This document shows positions 46,080 to 54,775 of a DNA stretch of 64,000 nt, one piece after another; within the stretch, counting starts at the first letter, position 1, and each line of letters opens with the position of its first letter. The stretch is from assembly GCF_003010955.1 (NCBI RefSeq), contig NZ_PGGO01000023.1:1-64000 (forward strand), read 5' to 3'. A model generated the notes under the pieces. That model had not been told where the DNA came from and searched no databases. It saw nothing but the letters and a program-made list of their open reading frames with translations. The stretch comes from Phyllobacterium brassicacearum (lineage in GTDB: Bacteria > Pseudomonadota > Alphaproteobacteria > Rhizobiales > Rhizobiaceae). Both the position numbers and the translations under genes were made by a program.

Positions 46080-46984
46080 CAATCAAGAGCTTGTACGGTA
46101 CCGAAAACATGTCGAACGCACGTGTCTCCCCATGGTTCTCCGGACCGCTGAAAGGACTGGGTGCCGTCCTCAAACGGCTTTCCTCCGACCCTTCATCCTG
46201 CTTCGGCCTCGCTGTCGTCGTCATCCTTGTGCTTTGCGCCATCCTCGCACCCTGGATCGCAACGCATGATCCGAATCTTGTGGACCTGCCCAATGCGCTC
46301 CGATCTCCGGATGCCGCGAACTGGTTTGGCACGGACGAGCTTGGCCGCGACATCTACAGCCGCATTGTCCATGGTACGCGGATCACCCTGTCAATCATCA
46401 CCCTCGTCTCGATCGTCGTCGGGCCAGTCGGTCTTCTGGTGGGCACGACCGCAGGATATTTCGGCGGCTGGTGCGACACCGTCATGATGCGGATCACCGA
46501 CATCTTTCTCTCATTTCCCGGTCTGATCCTGTCACTCGCATTCGTTGCGGCACTGGGTGCGGGGCTCGAAAACGCGATCATCGCCATCGCATTGACATCA
46601 TGGCCGCCGATCGCCCGCCTTGCCCGGGCCGAAACGCTGACCTTCCGTTCGGCGGATTATATCTCAGCGTCACGCATGCAGGGCGCCTCGTCGATCCGCA
46701 TCATCACCAAGTCGATCATGCCGATGTGTCTCCCTTCGGTCCTGGTGCGGATAACGTTGAGCATGGCGACCGTCATCCTGACCGCAGCGGGACTTGGGTT
46801 CCTGGGCCTCGGCGCTCAGCCGCCGCTGCCAGAATGGGGTGCCATGATCGCAACGGGTCGCCGCTACATGCTTGACAGCTGGTGGCTGGTCGCATTTCCG
46901 GGTGCTGCCATTTTGATCGTCAGTCTGGCTTTCAACCTTCTCGGGGACGGTCTTCGCGATGCCCTCGATCCAAAACAGCGTTGA
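46076..46984 (+). CDS. ABC transporter permease (DppC-like)
   Basis: The 302-residue second permease starts at ATG 46076 within the previous stop. It has the N-terminal helix of DppC proteins (FGLAVVVILVLCAILAPWIA), NWFGTDELGRDIYSRIVHGT near 82, GTTAGYFGGWCDTVMMRITD near 125 and the EAA loop ISASRMQGASSIRIITKSI near 200, then GLGFLGLGAQPPLPEWGAMI. It pairs with the DppB-like protein to form the channel. Confidence 0.92.
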   Translation: MTIKSLYGTENMSNARVSPWFSGPLKGLGAVLKRLSSDPSSCFGLAVVVILVLCAILAPWIATHDPNLVDLPNALRSPDAANWFGTDELGRDIYSRIVHGTRITLSIITLVSIVVGPVGLLVGTTAGYFGGWCDTVMMRITDIFLSFPGLILSLAFVAALGAGLENAIIAIALTSWPPIARLARAETLTFRSADYISASRMQGASSIRIITKSIMPMCLPSVLVRITLSMATVILTAAGLGFLGLGAQPPLPEWGAMIATGRRYMLDSWWLVAFPGAAILIVSLAFNLLGDGLRDALDPKQR

Positions 46985-46994
46985 GGAGAGGACC

Positions 46995-47852
46995 ATGAAC
47001 GACCAGCAACCTCTATTGGACGTTTCCAACCTCCGCGTAAGCTACCGCAAGGACAAGACCTATTCCGATGCGGTGCGGGGTGTCTCCTTTACACTTGGGC
47101 GTGAGAGACTGGGTATCGTGGGAGAGTCCGGGTCCGGCAAATCGACAATTGGCCGGGCTTTGTTGAAGCTGCTCCCGTCCGCACGGATCAGCGCCGACCG
47201 GCTCCAGTTTCAGGATACCGACCTGCTCAAGGCTGGCGAACGGGAAATGCTGACAATTCGCGGCCGCCGCATTTCCATGATCCTGCAGGATCCCAAATTC
47301 TCGCTCAACCCGGTACACCGGGTCGGCCATCAGGTCTCGGAGGCGTACCGCGTGCACACACGCGCATCCAGTCAACAGGCACGTCAGAAAACCTTGGAGA
47401 TGCTCGAGGCTGTGCATATCCGCGATCCCGAGCGTGTGTACGACCTCTATCCGCACGAGGTATCCGGCGGCATGGGTCAGCGCATCATGATTGCAATGAT
47501 GCTGATACCCGAGCCACAGCTGATCATTGCCGACGAGCCGACATCAGCGCTGGACGTCACTGTCCGCATGCAGGTGCTGAATATTCTCAATGAACTGGTG
47601 ACGCGCAAGGGCATGGGACTGATCATGATCAGTCACGACCTCAACCTGGTTCGCAACTTCTGCGATCGGGTGTTGATCATGCGATCGGGCGAGATCGTGG
47701 AATCCTGCGCGGCGCGCGACCTGACCCATGCTTCTCACCCATACACGCGAGGATTGTTGGCCGCGCAGCCGCATATCGGGGGCAATAGGGGACCCTTGCC
47801 GGTCCTCGGCCGCGATCCCGGTCTCGCAAAACCAGCAGTGGAGACAATGTGA
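46995..47852 (+). CDS. ABC transporter ATPase (DppD-like)
   Basis: ATG 46995 follows GGAGAGGACC. The 285-residue ATPase shows Walker A GESGSGKSTIGRAL, Q-loop ILQDPKFSLNPVHRV, signature VSGGMGQRI, Walker B LIIADEPTSALDVT and switch ISHDLNLV. The signature reads GGMGQ rather than GGQxQ, as in many Opp/Dpp ATPases. It lacks a full C-terminal oligopeptide region but has a short tail. Confidence 0.92.
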   Translation: MNDQQPLLDVSNLRVSYRKDKTYSDAVRGVSFTLGRERLGIVGESGSGKSTIGRALLKLLPSARISADRLQFQDTDLLKAGEREMLTIRGRRISMILQDPKFSLNPVHRVGHQVSEAYRVHTRASSQQARQKTLEMLEAVHIRDPERVYDLYPHEVSGGMGQRIMIAMMLIPEPQLIIADEPTSALDVTVRMQVLNILNELVTRKGMGLIMISHDLNLVRNFCDRVLIMRSGEIVESCAARDLTHASHPYTRGLLAAQPHIGGNRGPLPVLGRDPGLAKPAVETM

Positions 47853-48610
47853 TGAGCGATGTAACCATCAAGGGTCTCACCATTTCACTGGGCATGGGTG
47901 CTGCCCAGAAGAAGATCCTCAATGAGGTCGGCTTTTCAGTTGCGTCCGGAGAATCGTTCGGGCTCGTCGGCGAATCCGGTTCGGGAAAATCGACCATTCT
48001 GCGCTGCTTTGCGCGCCTGCTGACATTCTGGTCCGGCGAGATCTCGATTGCCGGCAGGCCGGTCGACCAGATCCCTGCCGCTGAGTATTGTCGCCTCGTG
48101 CAGATGGTGTTCCAGGATCCCTATGGTTCGCTTCATCCGCGCCAGTCGATCAAGACCGCGTTGCAGGAGCCGCTTCGGATTCACCGGCTCGATCGCCAGC
48201 AAGAGCGAATGGAAAAAGCGCTCATCGATGTTGGTTTGAATGGCTCCTTCCTTTCACGTTATCCGCATGAACTCTCGGGCGGACAGAGGCAGCGTGTGGC
48301 GATTGCGAGGGCGTTGATCCTTGAGCCGAGCGTGCTCTTGCTTGATGAGCCCACATCAGCGCTCGACGTATCTGTTCAGGCGGAGGTGCTCAACTTGCTG
48401 AACGAAATCAGGCGCACGCGAAAGCTGACCTATCTGTTCGTCTCGCACGATTTGGCTGTCATCGACTACATGTGCGAGCGCCTGGCCGTCATGCAGTCCG
48501 GAAGCATTGTGGAGATCATGAATCGTACAGAGTTGTGCAAAGGCGGGGCAAAACATCCATACGCGCGCCAATTGATCGACTCGAGTATTGAATATGATCG
48601 AGTCGCATGA
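47852..48610 (+). CDS. ABC transporter ATPase (DppF-like)
   Basis: ATG 47852 shares its A with the previous stop (TGATG), so the two ATPases are coupled. The 252-residue protein has Walker A GESGSGKSTILRCF, FQDPYGSLHPRQ, signature ELSGGQRQRVAIARAL, Walker B VLLLDEPTSALDVSV and FVSHDLAVIDYMC. It completes the five-component transporter. Confidence 0.93.
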   Translation: MSDVTIKGLTISLGMGAAQKKILNEVGFSVASGESFGLVGESGSGKSTILRCFARLLTFWSGEISIAGRPVDQIPAAEYCRLVQMVFQDPYGSLHPRQSIKTALQEPLRIHRLDRQQERMEKALIDVGLNGSFLSRYPHELSGGQRQRVAIARALILEPSVLLLDEPTSALDVSVQAEVLNLLNEIRRTRKLTYLFVSHDLAVIDYMCERLAVMQSGSIVEIMNRTELCKGGAKHPYARQLIDSSIEYDRVA

Positions 48611-48678
48611 GTCCTCAATTATCACTGGACTTGCATGCGTCTGATCGGCCGTGAGTAGATTTCTCCAAAGGGGAACGA

Positions 48679-49392
48679 ATGAACACGAAGAGGCGAGAAA
48701 CACTAACCTCACAATTGGTCAGGCAAGTCGCTGGCAGGATCAAATCGGGTGAATTTCCCAGGGGCGCGAAACTCCCGACTGAAAAGGAAATGATCGACGA
48801 GTTCGGTGTCAGCCGAACTGTCGTTCGTGAAGCGATCGCCAATCTTCGCGCCAATGGCATGGTTTCGACCCAGCAGGGCATCGGCGCTTTCGTCGTCCAC
48901 AACACCGCTCTGCCTGCATTCCGCATCGCGGAAGAAGATCTTTCCGTCATCGAGGAGGTCGTCAAGGGTCTGGAATTGCGCATTGCCGTGGAGTCCGAGG
49001 CTGCGGCGCTGGCCGCCAAGCGACGCAGTGATGACGACATTCGCGCAATCGAAGGCGCGTGCGAGGCGATGGCCGATGCCATCAAGACGGGAAGCGACAG
49101 TATTGAAGCGGATTTGAATTTTCACCGGGCCATTGCCCGCGCCAGTCAGAACGATCATTTTCTGAAGATCTTCAATTATCTCGGCGAAGTCCTGATCCCG
49201 AGAGCACGACTGCAGACGCATCGTTTTGACGAATCCACGCTCTCGGAATATCTCGCACGCGTCAATTCCGAACACCGGCAAATCCTCGTCGCCATCCGCC
49301 GGAGTGACACAGATGGCGCGCGGGCGACGATGCGGATGCATTTGAGCGGCAGCCGCGACCGCCTTCAGCAGTCGATAGACGATGGACAATGA
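48679..49392 (+). CDS. GntR/FadR-family transcriptional regulator
   Basis: The 237-residue regulator has an N-terminal winged HTH (QVAGRIKSGEFPRGAKLPTE, VSRTVVREAIANLRANGMV, QQGIGAFV) and a C-terminal FCD effector domain (about 85-225). The metal-binding-type residues are D/H in FHRAIARASQNDHF near 143 and H in NSEHRQILVAI near 195. FCD regulators sense sugar acids or related carboxylates. It is transcribed 68 bases after the transporter and is coupled to the hydrolase. It is the best candidate for the local TTGTA-type operator sites. Confidence 0.92.
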   Translation: MNTKRRETLTSQLVRQVAGRIKSGEFPRGAKLPTEKEMIDEFGVSRTVVREAIANLRANGMVSTQQGIGAFVVHNTALPAFRIAEEDLSVIEEVVKGLELRIAVESEAAALAAKRRSDDDIRAIEGACEAMADAIKTGSDSIEADLNFHRAIARASQNDHFLKIFNYLGEVLIPRARLQTHRFDESTLSEYLARVNSEHRQILVAIRRSDTDGARATMRMHLSGSRDRLQQSIDDGQ

Positions 49393-50447
49393 TTGACCGG
49401 GACAACATGTCCGGTTTGTCGCGGCGACTGCGTGAGTCAGTCCAGTTTACCAGATCATTCAAGTCGACAGATCTGTCGTTCGATTCCTGGCAGTCAGCGA
49501 CGAGGGCATTTGTCACTGAGGCACTCGACCTTCGCGATGCCTGCGCAGCACGCGCCCGAACCATTGAGCGGCGAGATCACGAATCGCATGAGACCCGGCT
49601 GCTGGAACTCACATTCAGCAGCGGTGAAACAACTGAAGCATTCCTTCTCTTACCCGCCGGCAAGACCCGACGTCCCGCCGTCCTGTTGCTCCACGACCAT
49701 GGCTCGCGTTTTGACATCGGCAAGGAAAAGCTCGTTCGGCCCTGGAATGACGACAAGGCGCTTTCTGCAAGCGCGTGGACCGAACGCTGTTACGATAGTC
49801 GCTACCTTGGTGAGGTGCTCGTCAAACGTGGCTATGTTGTTCTTTGTGCCGACGCCCTCGGCTGGGGCAGCCGCGAAGGAAACGGCTATCAGGCGCAACA
49901 GGCTCTGGCCGCCAACCTGTTGCAATTCGGGACGTCACTTGCTGCGGTCGTGGCGTCGGAGGATGTGCAGGCCGCACTTTGCCTGAGCGCATTGCCGGAA
50001 GTTGACGAACTCTGCGTGGCGAGCATGGGATTTTCATTCGGCGGCTACCGTGCCTGGCAGGTAGCCGCACTGACTGAGGCAATATCGGCTTCGGTGGCCA
50101 TCAGCTGGATGGGGCGGTTAACCGGGTTGATGGAGCCGGGAGCCAATCTGCTCCGCGGCCAATCGGCCTATTACATGCTGCATCCGCCACTTGCCGGAAA
50201 GCTGGATTACCCTGATATCGCTGCCCTCATAGCCCCGCGACCCGGGCTCTTCTACGCGGGCGATCACGACCCTCATTTCCCGCGCGCAGCCGTAACGGCG
50301 GCATTCGGCGATCTGACCGAAAGCTGGGGCGCTGCCCAGGCTCCCGGGCATCTGGAAACCAGAATCTGGCCGTCAGGTCATGAGTTTGGAGCCGCGCAGC
50401 AGGACGCGGCAATCCAGTGGCTCGATGCGGTGTTTAACCGAAGTTGA
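49389..50447 (+). CDS. Alpha/beta hydrolase, dienelactone hydrolase/acetyl esterase-like
   Basis: The 352-residue protein starts inside the gntR stop (ATGA). The alpha/beta hydrolase core begins near 90 with PAVLLLHDHGS. The nucleophile elbow is MGFSFGGYRAWQ (G-x-S-x-G) near 214, an acid lies in YAGDHDPHF near 280 and the His in SGHEFGA near 333. The core resembles BAAT/acetyl-xylan-esterase-like proteins. Coupling to a sugar-acid regulator suggests it removes an ester from pectin-like oligomers before or during catabolism. Lack of a signal peptide indicates cytoplasm. Confidence 0.75.
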   Translation: MIDRDNMSGLSRRLRESVQFTRSFKSTDLSFDSWQSATRAFVTEALDLRDACAARARTIERRDHESHETRLLELTFSSGETTEAFLLLPAGKTRRPAVLLLHDHGSRFDIGKEKLVRPWNDDKALSASAWTERCYDSRYLGEVLVKRGYVVLCADALGWGSREGNGYQAQQALAANLLQFGTSLAAVVASEDVQAALCLSALPEVDELCVASMGFSFGGYRAWQVAALTEAISASVAISWMGRLTGLMEPGANLLRGQSAYYMLHPPLAGKLDYPDIAALIAPRPGLFYAGDHDPHFPRAAVTAAFGDLTESWGAAQAPGHLETRIWPSGHEFGAAQQDAAIQWLDAVFNRS

Positions 50448-50479
50448 ATCGCTCGTATTCGGCGTGTCAGGCACGGACC

Positions 50480-51421
50480 CTATTGCGGTCCGAGCCTTTC
50501 AATCAGAACCTGCAAGTCCTTGTGGTCCTGTTTCGAGCAATCCGTCAGCGGCGGACGAACCGGTCCGGCGGGCCTTCCAACGAGACGTGCCCCAGCCTTG
50601 ACGATGCTCACGGCGTAGCCGCCGGCGCGATTGCGGATTGCGATATAGGGCAGGAAGAACTCTTTCAGGAGCCGCTCGGTCGTGTTGCGGTCGCCGCTGC
50701 GCACTGCCCCGTAGAACGCCATGGCAGTCTTGGGGATGAAATTGAAAACGGCGGATGAATAAACCGGAAAGCCCGCGGCGTTATAAGCTTCGGCATAGAC
50801 TTCTGCGGTGGGCAGGCCGCCGAGATAGCTCAGGCGGTCGCCAAGTCTGCTGCGGATTTCTGTGACGGCCTCGATTTCTCCAATGCCATCCTTGAAACCG
50901 ATGAGATTGGGATTTCTGTCGACCAAACGTTCAAGCGTATCGGCGCTCAGACGGCAGACATTGCGGTTATAAACGATCACACCAATATCGACCGACCTGC
51001 ACACGGTTTCGATGTGTGCAGCGAGACCCTGTTGATTGGCCTCAGTCAGGTAATGGGGAAGAAGCAGAATTCCGGCAGCGCCCGCCGCCTGGGCATTGCG
51101 CGCCATCTCAACCGCCAGACGCGTGCTATACCCCGCTCCCGCAATGATGGGTGTATGGGAGCCACAGGTTTCGACTGCTGCTCGGATAACCTGTGCGTGC
51201 TCGGCCAGGGTCAATGAGAACCCTTCCCCAGTCCCGCCGGCCGCGAACAACACGGTCGCACTGTAGGGCATCAGCCATTCGAGCCTTGCCCGGTAGCCCG
51301 CGGGGTCGAACTCGCCCTGCTCATCGAAGTCAGTCAAAGGAAAGGACATCAGGCCGGATGACAGAACGGATTTGAGGGCCAATGGATCATAGGCCAGCCG
51401 GTTCGTTGAGTTGTAGTTCAT
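50480..51421 (-). CDS. kdgD: 5-dehydro-4-deoxyglucarate dehydratase
   Basis: KdgD (DHDPS superfamily) converts 5-keto-4-deoxy-D-glucarate to 2-oxoglutarate semialdehyde with loss of CO2 and water. The 313-residue TIM-barrel protein has [20 protein letters not shown] near the start, [18 protein letters not shown] near 60, [10 protein letters not shown] near 150 and the Schiff-base Lys in [15 protein letters not shown] near 180, all features of KdgD rather than NanA or DapA. It is the second gene after the enolase-family enzyme on the minus strand. Confidence 0.88.
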   Translation of the reverse strand: MNYNSTNRLAYDPLALKSVLSSGLMSFPLTDFDEQGEFDPAGYRARLEWLMPYSATVLFAAGGTGEGFSLTLAEHAQVIRAAVETCGSHTPIIAGAGYSTRLAVEMARNAQAAGAAGILLLPHYLTEANQQGLAAHIETVCRSVDIGVIVYNRNVCRLSADTLERLVDRNPNLIGFKDGIGEIEAVTEIRSRLGDRLSYLGGLPTAEVYAEAYNAAGFPVYSSAVFNFIPKTAMAFYGAVRSGDRNTTERLLKEFFLPYIAIRNRAGGYAVSIVKAGARLVGRPAGPVRPPLTDCSKQDHKDLQVLIERLGPQ

Positions 51422-51469
51422 GATGTGTCCTTTTTTCGGGATTGGCGTTCGCGCCGCATCCAGACGCTG

Positions 51470-52618
51470 TCAATCGACGAGGTTGTCGTTGATGAAATCG
51501 AAGTTGATGTCTTCGCCGAGGCCGGGTTTGTCAGACAGATGAACGAAGCCGTCCTGGTCCATCGGGTCGACCAGCGCGTTGAGATACTCAAACCCATCGT
51601 CATATTCGAGGAACGGGTGCAGCAGGCCGCGCTCATACCAGCGAACATTCTTCGAAACCGCCGTGACGATCAGGTTGGGTGCTCCATTGCCGTGCACCTC
51701 GCAATTCATGCCAAAAGACTCGGCAAGATGCATCGTCTTCAGCGCTGGCGAAATGCCGCCCACGTCATGCACGCCGGTGCGCAGGATGTCGCAAGCTTTC
51801 GAGGTGATCCATTCGGCGCGGGTATAGTGCTTGCCTCCGGCACTTTCCGGACCGAGAACCGGAATGTCGAGATTTGCCGCGAGCCATGTGTAAGAGGCAG
51901 AACTCTGCTCGTCCATCGCCTCCTCGATCCAGGCAAAGCCAAGCTTTTCGAGGCCCCTGCCAAGTTCGAGCGCTTCCGTCCGGGAATACCAGTGGAAGGC
52001 ATCGAGCATCAAATGGATATCTGGGCCCACCGCCTCACGCACAGCCGCGCAAGCCTTGATGTCCATCTTGACATCGGGCGCCCACGAAACGGGCGGCATC
52101 CATGTATGCAGTTTGATCCCCTTGTACCCGCGCTTCACCAGCTTTTCGGCAAACCGGCCGTAATCCTCTGGCGTCGCCAATCCGCCTTCCAATTCATCAC
52201 CGCACATGATCGAACCATAGGCGGGGACCTTGTCGCGATAGCTTCCGATGAGTTTGTGAGCCGGGATGCCGAGTTTCCTGCCAGCCAGATCCCACAAGGC
52301 GCAGTCGACGATCGCCAGTGTGCGGTCCGTCAGCTGTGCCGCGCTGCCGCGCTGCCAGTGGGCCAAGTCCTGCCAAAGGCGTTCACGGTCGAACGGATCC
52401 TGACCAAGCAGAACCTTCTTCACGAACTTGTCGATGATATGCGGACGAACGATCTCGACCGGCGAAAAACAGTAGCCCTCGCTGCCGTCATCGGCAGCAA
52501 TCGTCAGCAGAGCAAGTTCAACCTTGTGTGCAGGGCCGGGATGGGCATGGCCGGCGCTGTCCGCATGTCTGTAAGTCGTATGCTTGAAGCGACGCACGCT
52601 GATATCGATTATTTTCAA
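51470..52618 (-). CDS. Enolase-superfamily sugar-acid enzyme (mandelate racemase subgroup)
   Basis: From TTG 52618 (GGAG eight bases upstream; ATG 52651 also open) the product of about 382 residues is a mandelate-racemase-type enolase. The barrel has the first acid/base motif K-x-H (YKGIKLHTW near 175), metal ligands D in IHLMLDAFHW, E in FAWIEEAMDEQ and E in VLGPESAGG, and the D-H dyad in RTGVHDVGG and NCEVHGNG. Such enzymes dehydrate or cycloisomerise aldonates and aldarates; K-x-H instead of K-x-K leaves the reaction open. With kdgD downstream, an aldarate route to 5-keto-4-deoxyglucarate is likely. Confidence 0.8.
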   Translation of the reverse strand: MKIIDISVRRFKHTTYRHADSAGHAHPGPAHKVELALLTIAADDGSEGYCFSPVEIVRPHIIDKFVKKVLLGQDPFDRERLWQDLAHWQRGSAAQLTDRTLAIVDCALWDLAGRKLGIPAHKLIGSYRDKVPAYGSIMCGDELEGGLATPEDYGRFAEKLVKRGYKGIKLHTWMPPVSWAPDVKMDIKACAAVREAVGPDIHLMLDAFHWYSRTEALELGRGLEKLGFAWIEEAMDEQSSASYTWLAANLDIPVLGPESAGGKHYTRAEWITSKACDILRTGVHDVGGISPALKTMHLAESFGMNCEVHGNGAPNLIVTAVSKNVRWYERGLLHPFLEYDDGFEYLNALVDPMDQDGFVHLSDKPGLGEDINFDFINDNLVD

Positions 52619-52697
52619 GATCCCGTCTCCAATGCTCTGCCTGGCTATCATAGCAAATTGCTTGGCGAATCTGCTTCACTACCCGTTTCAATATCAT

Positions 52698-52710
52698 GTT
52701 GTATGATGAC
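52698..52710 (-). promoter_or_regulatory. Candidate GntR operator, enolase-kdgD promoter (site 1)
   Basis: GTTGTATGATGAC at 52698-52710, about 80 bases upstream of the enolase-gene start. It matches GTTGTATGATGAT at 52865-52877 in 12 of 13 positions and resembles sites upstream of the transporter at 43155 and 43289. Confidence 0.4.
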
Positions 52711-52864
52711 TGACAACGCCTATTTGCGATTGCCAGCAAGTTTGAGCCGATCGGTCCAGATGCACGTAACTATCGAGATAATATAACATCCTTGAACACC
52801 AGCTACAGCTATCGGCGGGCCGTTCTCCAGACTGGTTGAGGCGACTGGAGCCGAAACTACGTTA

Positions 52865-52877
52865 GTTGTATGATGAT
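52865..52877 (-). promoter_or_regulatory. Candidate GntR operator, enolase-kdgD promoter (site 2)
   Basis: GTTGTATGATGAT, second copy of the motif, about 250 bases upstream of the enolase-gene start and in the gap before the alpha/beta hydrolase at 52970. Distance from site 1 would allow looping. Confidence 0.35.
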
Positions 52878-52969
52878 GGCCACGATCCGTCCCGGTCGGG
52901 GCGGGTCGACATTCTCGTCGCCCCAACCACCCTTCTGTAAATATTCCCCCCCCATCAGGGAGATTGCAC

Positions 52970-53833
52970 CTATTCAAATATCCCTTTTGGCGTCTCGTTG
53001 TTCAGGAAGGGCTCGATGAATCCAATCAGCAGGTCCGTCTGATCGATGACTGCGGTGTGCGATGTCGCGGGCAGGACGGCGAGGCGTGAGGCCGGTAGCG
53101 GCTTGCCCATGTCGCCCATAACCCCGCCGCCGAGCATCCGGAACATCGCCACCGAATGCTCGAGCGTAGCCACATCTGCATCGCCGCTGATGATCAGGAC
53201 CGGCGTCTTGAGCGTCTTGACGTCGGCTTCCCACGCCATCGGTTCGTGTTCGAGCGCAATGAGTTTCCTGACGAGAGCAGGAAACCCGTCGGGATTGGCG
53301 GCGAGCTTGCGATATTCCTCGGCGAACGGCATGCCAACGAACATCTCGACCGTCATCTGCGGAATGAACGCCTTGAAGTCCGGCTGCCAGCCTTCGGCAT
53401 CGTAGGCGACGGAGGCGGCGACGAGCTTGTTCACCTTGTCGGGATGGCGGATAGCAAGCTGCAGGCCGGCGGCCGCGCCCATGGAATAGCCGAATACGTC
53501 AGCTTTCTCGATGTTCACGGCGTCCATGAACGCAGCGACGTCGTCGGCAAGGTTCGGATAGGTAATTGGCCGGTCGATATCCGTCGTGCGGCCGTGCCCC
53601 TGCAGCTCGAGTGCATAGACCTTGTGGGTCTCGGCAAGTTTCGGGATGATCGCGCCCATCGTCGGAATGTTCATGTAGGCGCCGTGCAGCACGATCAGTG
53701 GATCGCCCTCGCCGGAGACCTCGTAGTACATCTGCATGCCATTGACCTCAACCCGTTTACCCGCGGATATGGGTTGGGCAATCGCGGCGCTGGCGACAAG
53801 CAGGGCGCCGGCAATCAGAGCGGTTCGTAACAT
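52970..53833 (-). CDS. Secreted alpha/beta hydrolase
   Basis: A 287-residue alpha/beta hydrolase with a signal peptide (TALIAGALLVASAAIAQPIS), so probably periplasmic. PLIVLHGAYMNI holds the oxyanion HG motif near 45, the nucleophile elbow is FGYSMGAAAGLQ near 115, an acid in IISGDADVATLEH near 222 and His in LPATSHTAVID near 262. These features fit esterase/lipase-like proline-iminopeptidase or haloperoxidase relatives; the substrate is unknown. It is a single gene with its own promoter. Confidence 0.82.
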   Translation of the reverse strand: MLRTALIAGALLVASAAIAQPISAGKRVEVNGMQMYYEVSGEGDPLIVLHGAYMNIPTMGAIIPKLAETHKVYALELQGHGRTTDIDRPITYPNLADDVAAFMDAVNIEKADVFGYSMGAAAGLQLAIRHPDKVNKLVAASVAYDAEGWQPDFKAFIPQMTVEMFVGMPFAEEYRKLAANPDGFPALVRKLIALEHEPMAWEADVKTLKTPVLIISGDADVATLEHSVAMFRMLGGGVMGDMGKPLPASRLAVLPATSHTAVIDQTDLLIGFIEPFLNNETPKGIFE

Positions 53834-53950
53834 CGATCTATCTCCTCGTTTTGTGCGCGGCCGATGCCGGCGTCGACAGTTAGACGAACGGCATTTCCAC
53901 GATCCGACATGAGGTGATCGATTTTTTCAGATGACCGCCGACTCTCGCGC

Positions 53951-54697
53951 TTACAGGAAAGGCCGCGCGAGCATTTCGGCACCGAGGAGCAACAAGCAAA
54001 TCAGGAACCAGCGCCGGAAGGCCGACGGACTGACCCGGCTACGGATTATCTGCCCAGCCCACATGCCAGCGAGTGCTGGAACGATCGCGAGCGCCGACAT
54101 AGTGAGATTTTCCAACTGGAAGGCGCCACGCCACCCCAATCCGGCCGCAAGAGCGATCGTGGAGACAGTAAAAGACAGGCCAAGTGCCTGGACCAGATCG
54201 TCCTTTTCAAGGCCGAGTGCCTGCAGGTAGGGCACGGCCGGGATGACGAAGACGCCGGTGCCGCCTGTGACGAGGCCGGTTGCTGCGCCGATGATGGGAG
54301 ACAGAACCGGTTCCAGCAACGCCGGCACACGAATCTGGCGAGCGACGAGCGTACAGCCCGCATAGAGGACAAGCGCTCCCCCGAGCGCGCTTGTCGTCAG
54401 CATGGTGTCGCCGCTGGTGAGCAGCGACGAACCGGCAATCGTACCCGCGACCACCGCTAGCATCATCGGCCAGAGTCTGCGAAGGAGCACGCTGACGTTC
54501 GGCCCGGCGAAAAGCTGCCAGACATTGGTCACGAAAGAAGGGACGATCAGCAGGCTGGCCGCGGCCAGCGGCGAGATCAGCGCGCCCAGCACGCCCATGG
54601 CGACGGTCGGCAGACCCATGCCGGTGACGCCCTTGACGATGCCGGCGGCGAAGAAGGTAGCGGTTACTGCCACGAGCAGTATCGGGTTGTCCATCAT
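53951..54697 (-). CDS. TauE/SafE-family membrane exporter
   Basis: The 248-residue protein has the duplicated four-helix pattern of the TauE/SafE (DUF81) family: AAGIVKGVTGMGLPTVAMGV near 20, LSPIIGAATGLVTGGTGVFV near 125 and VPALAGMWAGQIIRSRVSPS near 210. These transport sulfite, sulfonates or other organic anions. ATG 54697 and 54694 are adjacent alternatives. It is divergent from the LysR regulator with a perfect palindrome between them, so it is probably its target. Confidence 0.85.
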   Translation of the reverse strand: MMDNPILLVAVTATFFAAGIVKGVTGMGLPTVAMGVLGALISPLAAASLLIVPSFVTNVWQLFAGPNVSVLLRRLWPMMLAVVAGTIAGSSLLTSGDTMLTTSALGGALVLYAGCTLVARQIRVPALLEPVLSPIIGAATGLVTGGTGVFVIPAVPYLQALGLEKDDLVQALGLSFTVSTIALAAGLGWRGAFQLENLTMSALAIVPALAGMWAGQIIRSRVSPSAFRRWFLICLLLLGAEMLARPFL

Positions 54698-54730
54698 GCC
54701 ATTCGCTTTAATGCATCTCCTGGCAGGCAC

Positions 54731-54749
54731 AATGCGGATGATCCGCATT
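54731..54749. promoter_or_regulatory. Perfect 19-bp palindrome, LysR operator candidate
   Basis: AATGCGGATGATCCGCATT has 9-bp perfect arms around a single central G. It lies between the divergent starts of the TauE-like permease (54697) and the LysR gene (54776), where LysR regulators usually bind to control both. Confidence 0.6.
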
Positions 54750-54775
54750 CAGACTTCGGCTGGTCCGAAGGCTGA

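Noticed and set aside
45078-46082. A 334-codon minus-strand frame
   Set aside because: Antisense to the DppB-like permease. Its His- and Asp-rich sequence is a by-product of the codons of the hydrophobic protein.
51425-52786. A 453-codon plus-strand frame
   Set aside because: It is the antisense of the enolase-family gene and its surroundings; its translation has no family features.
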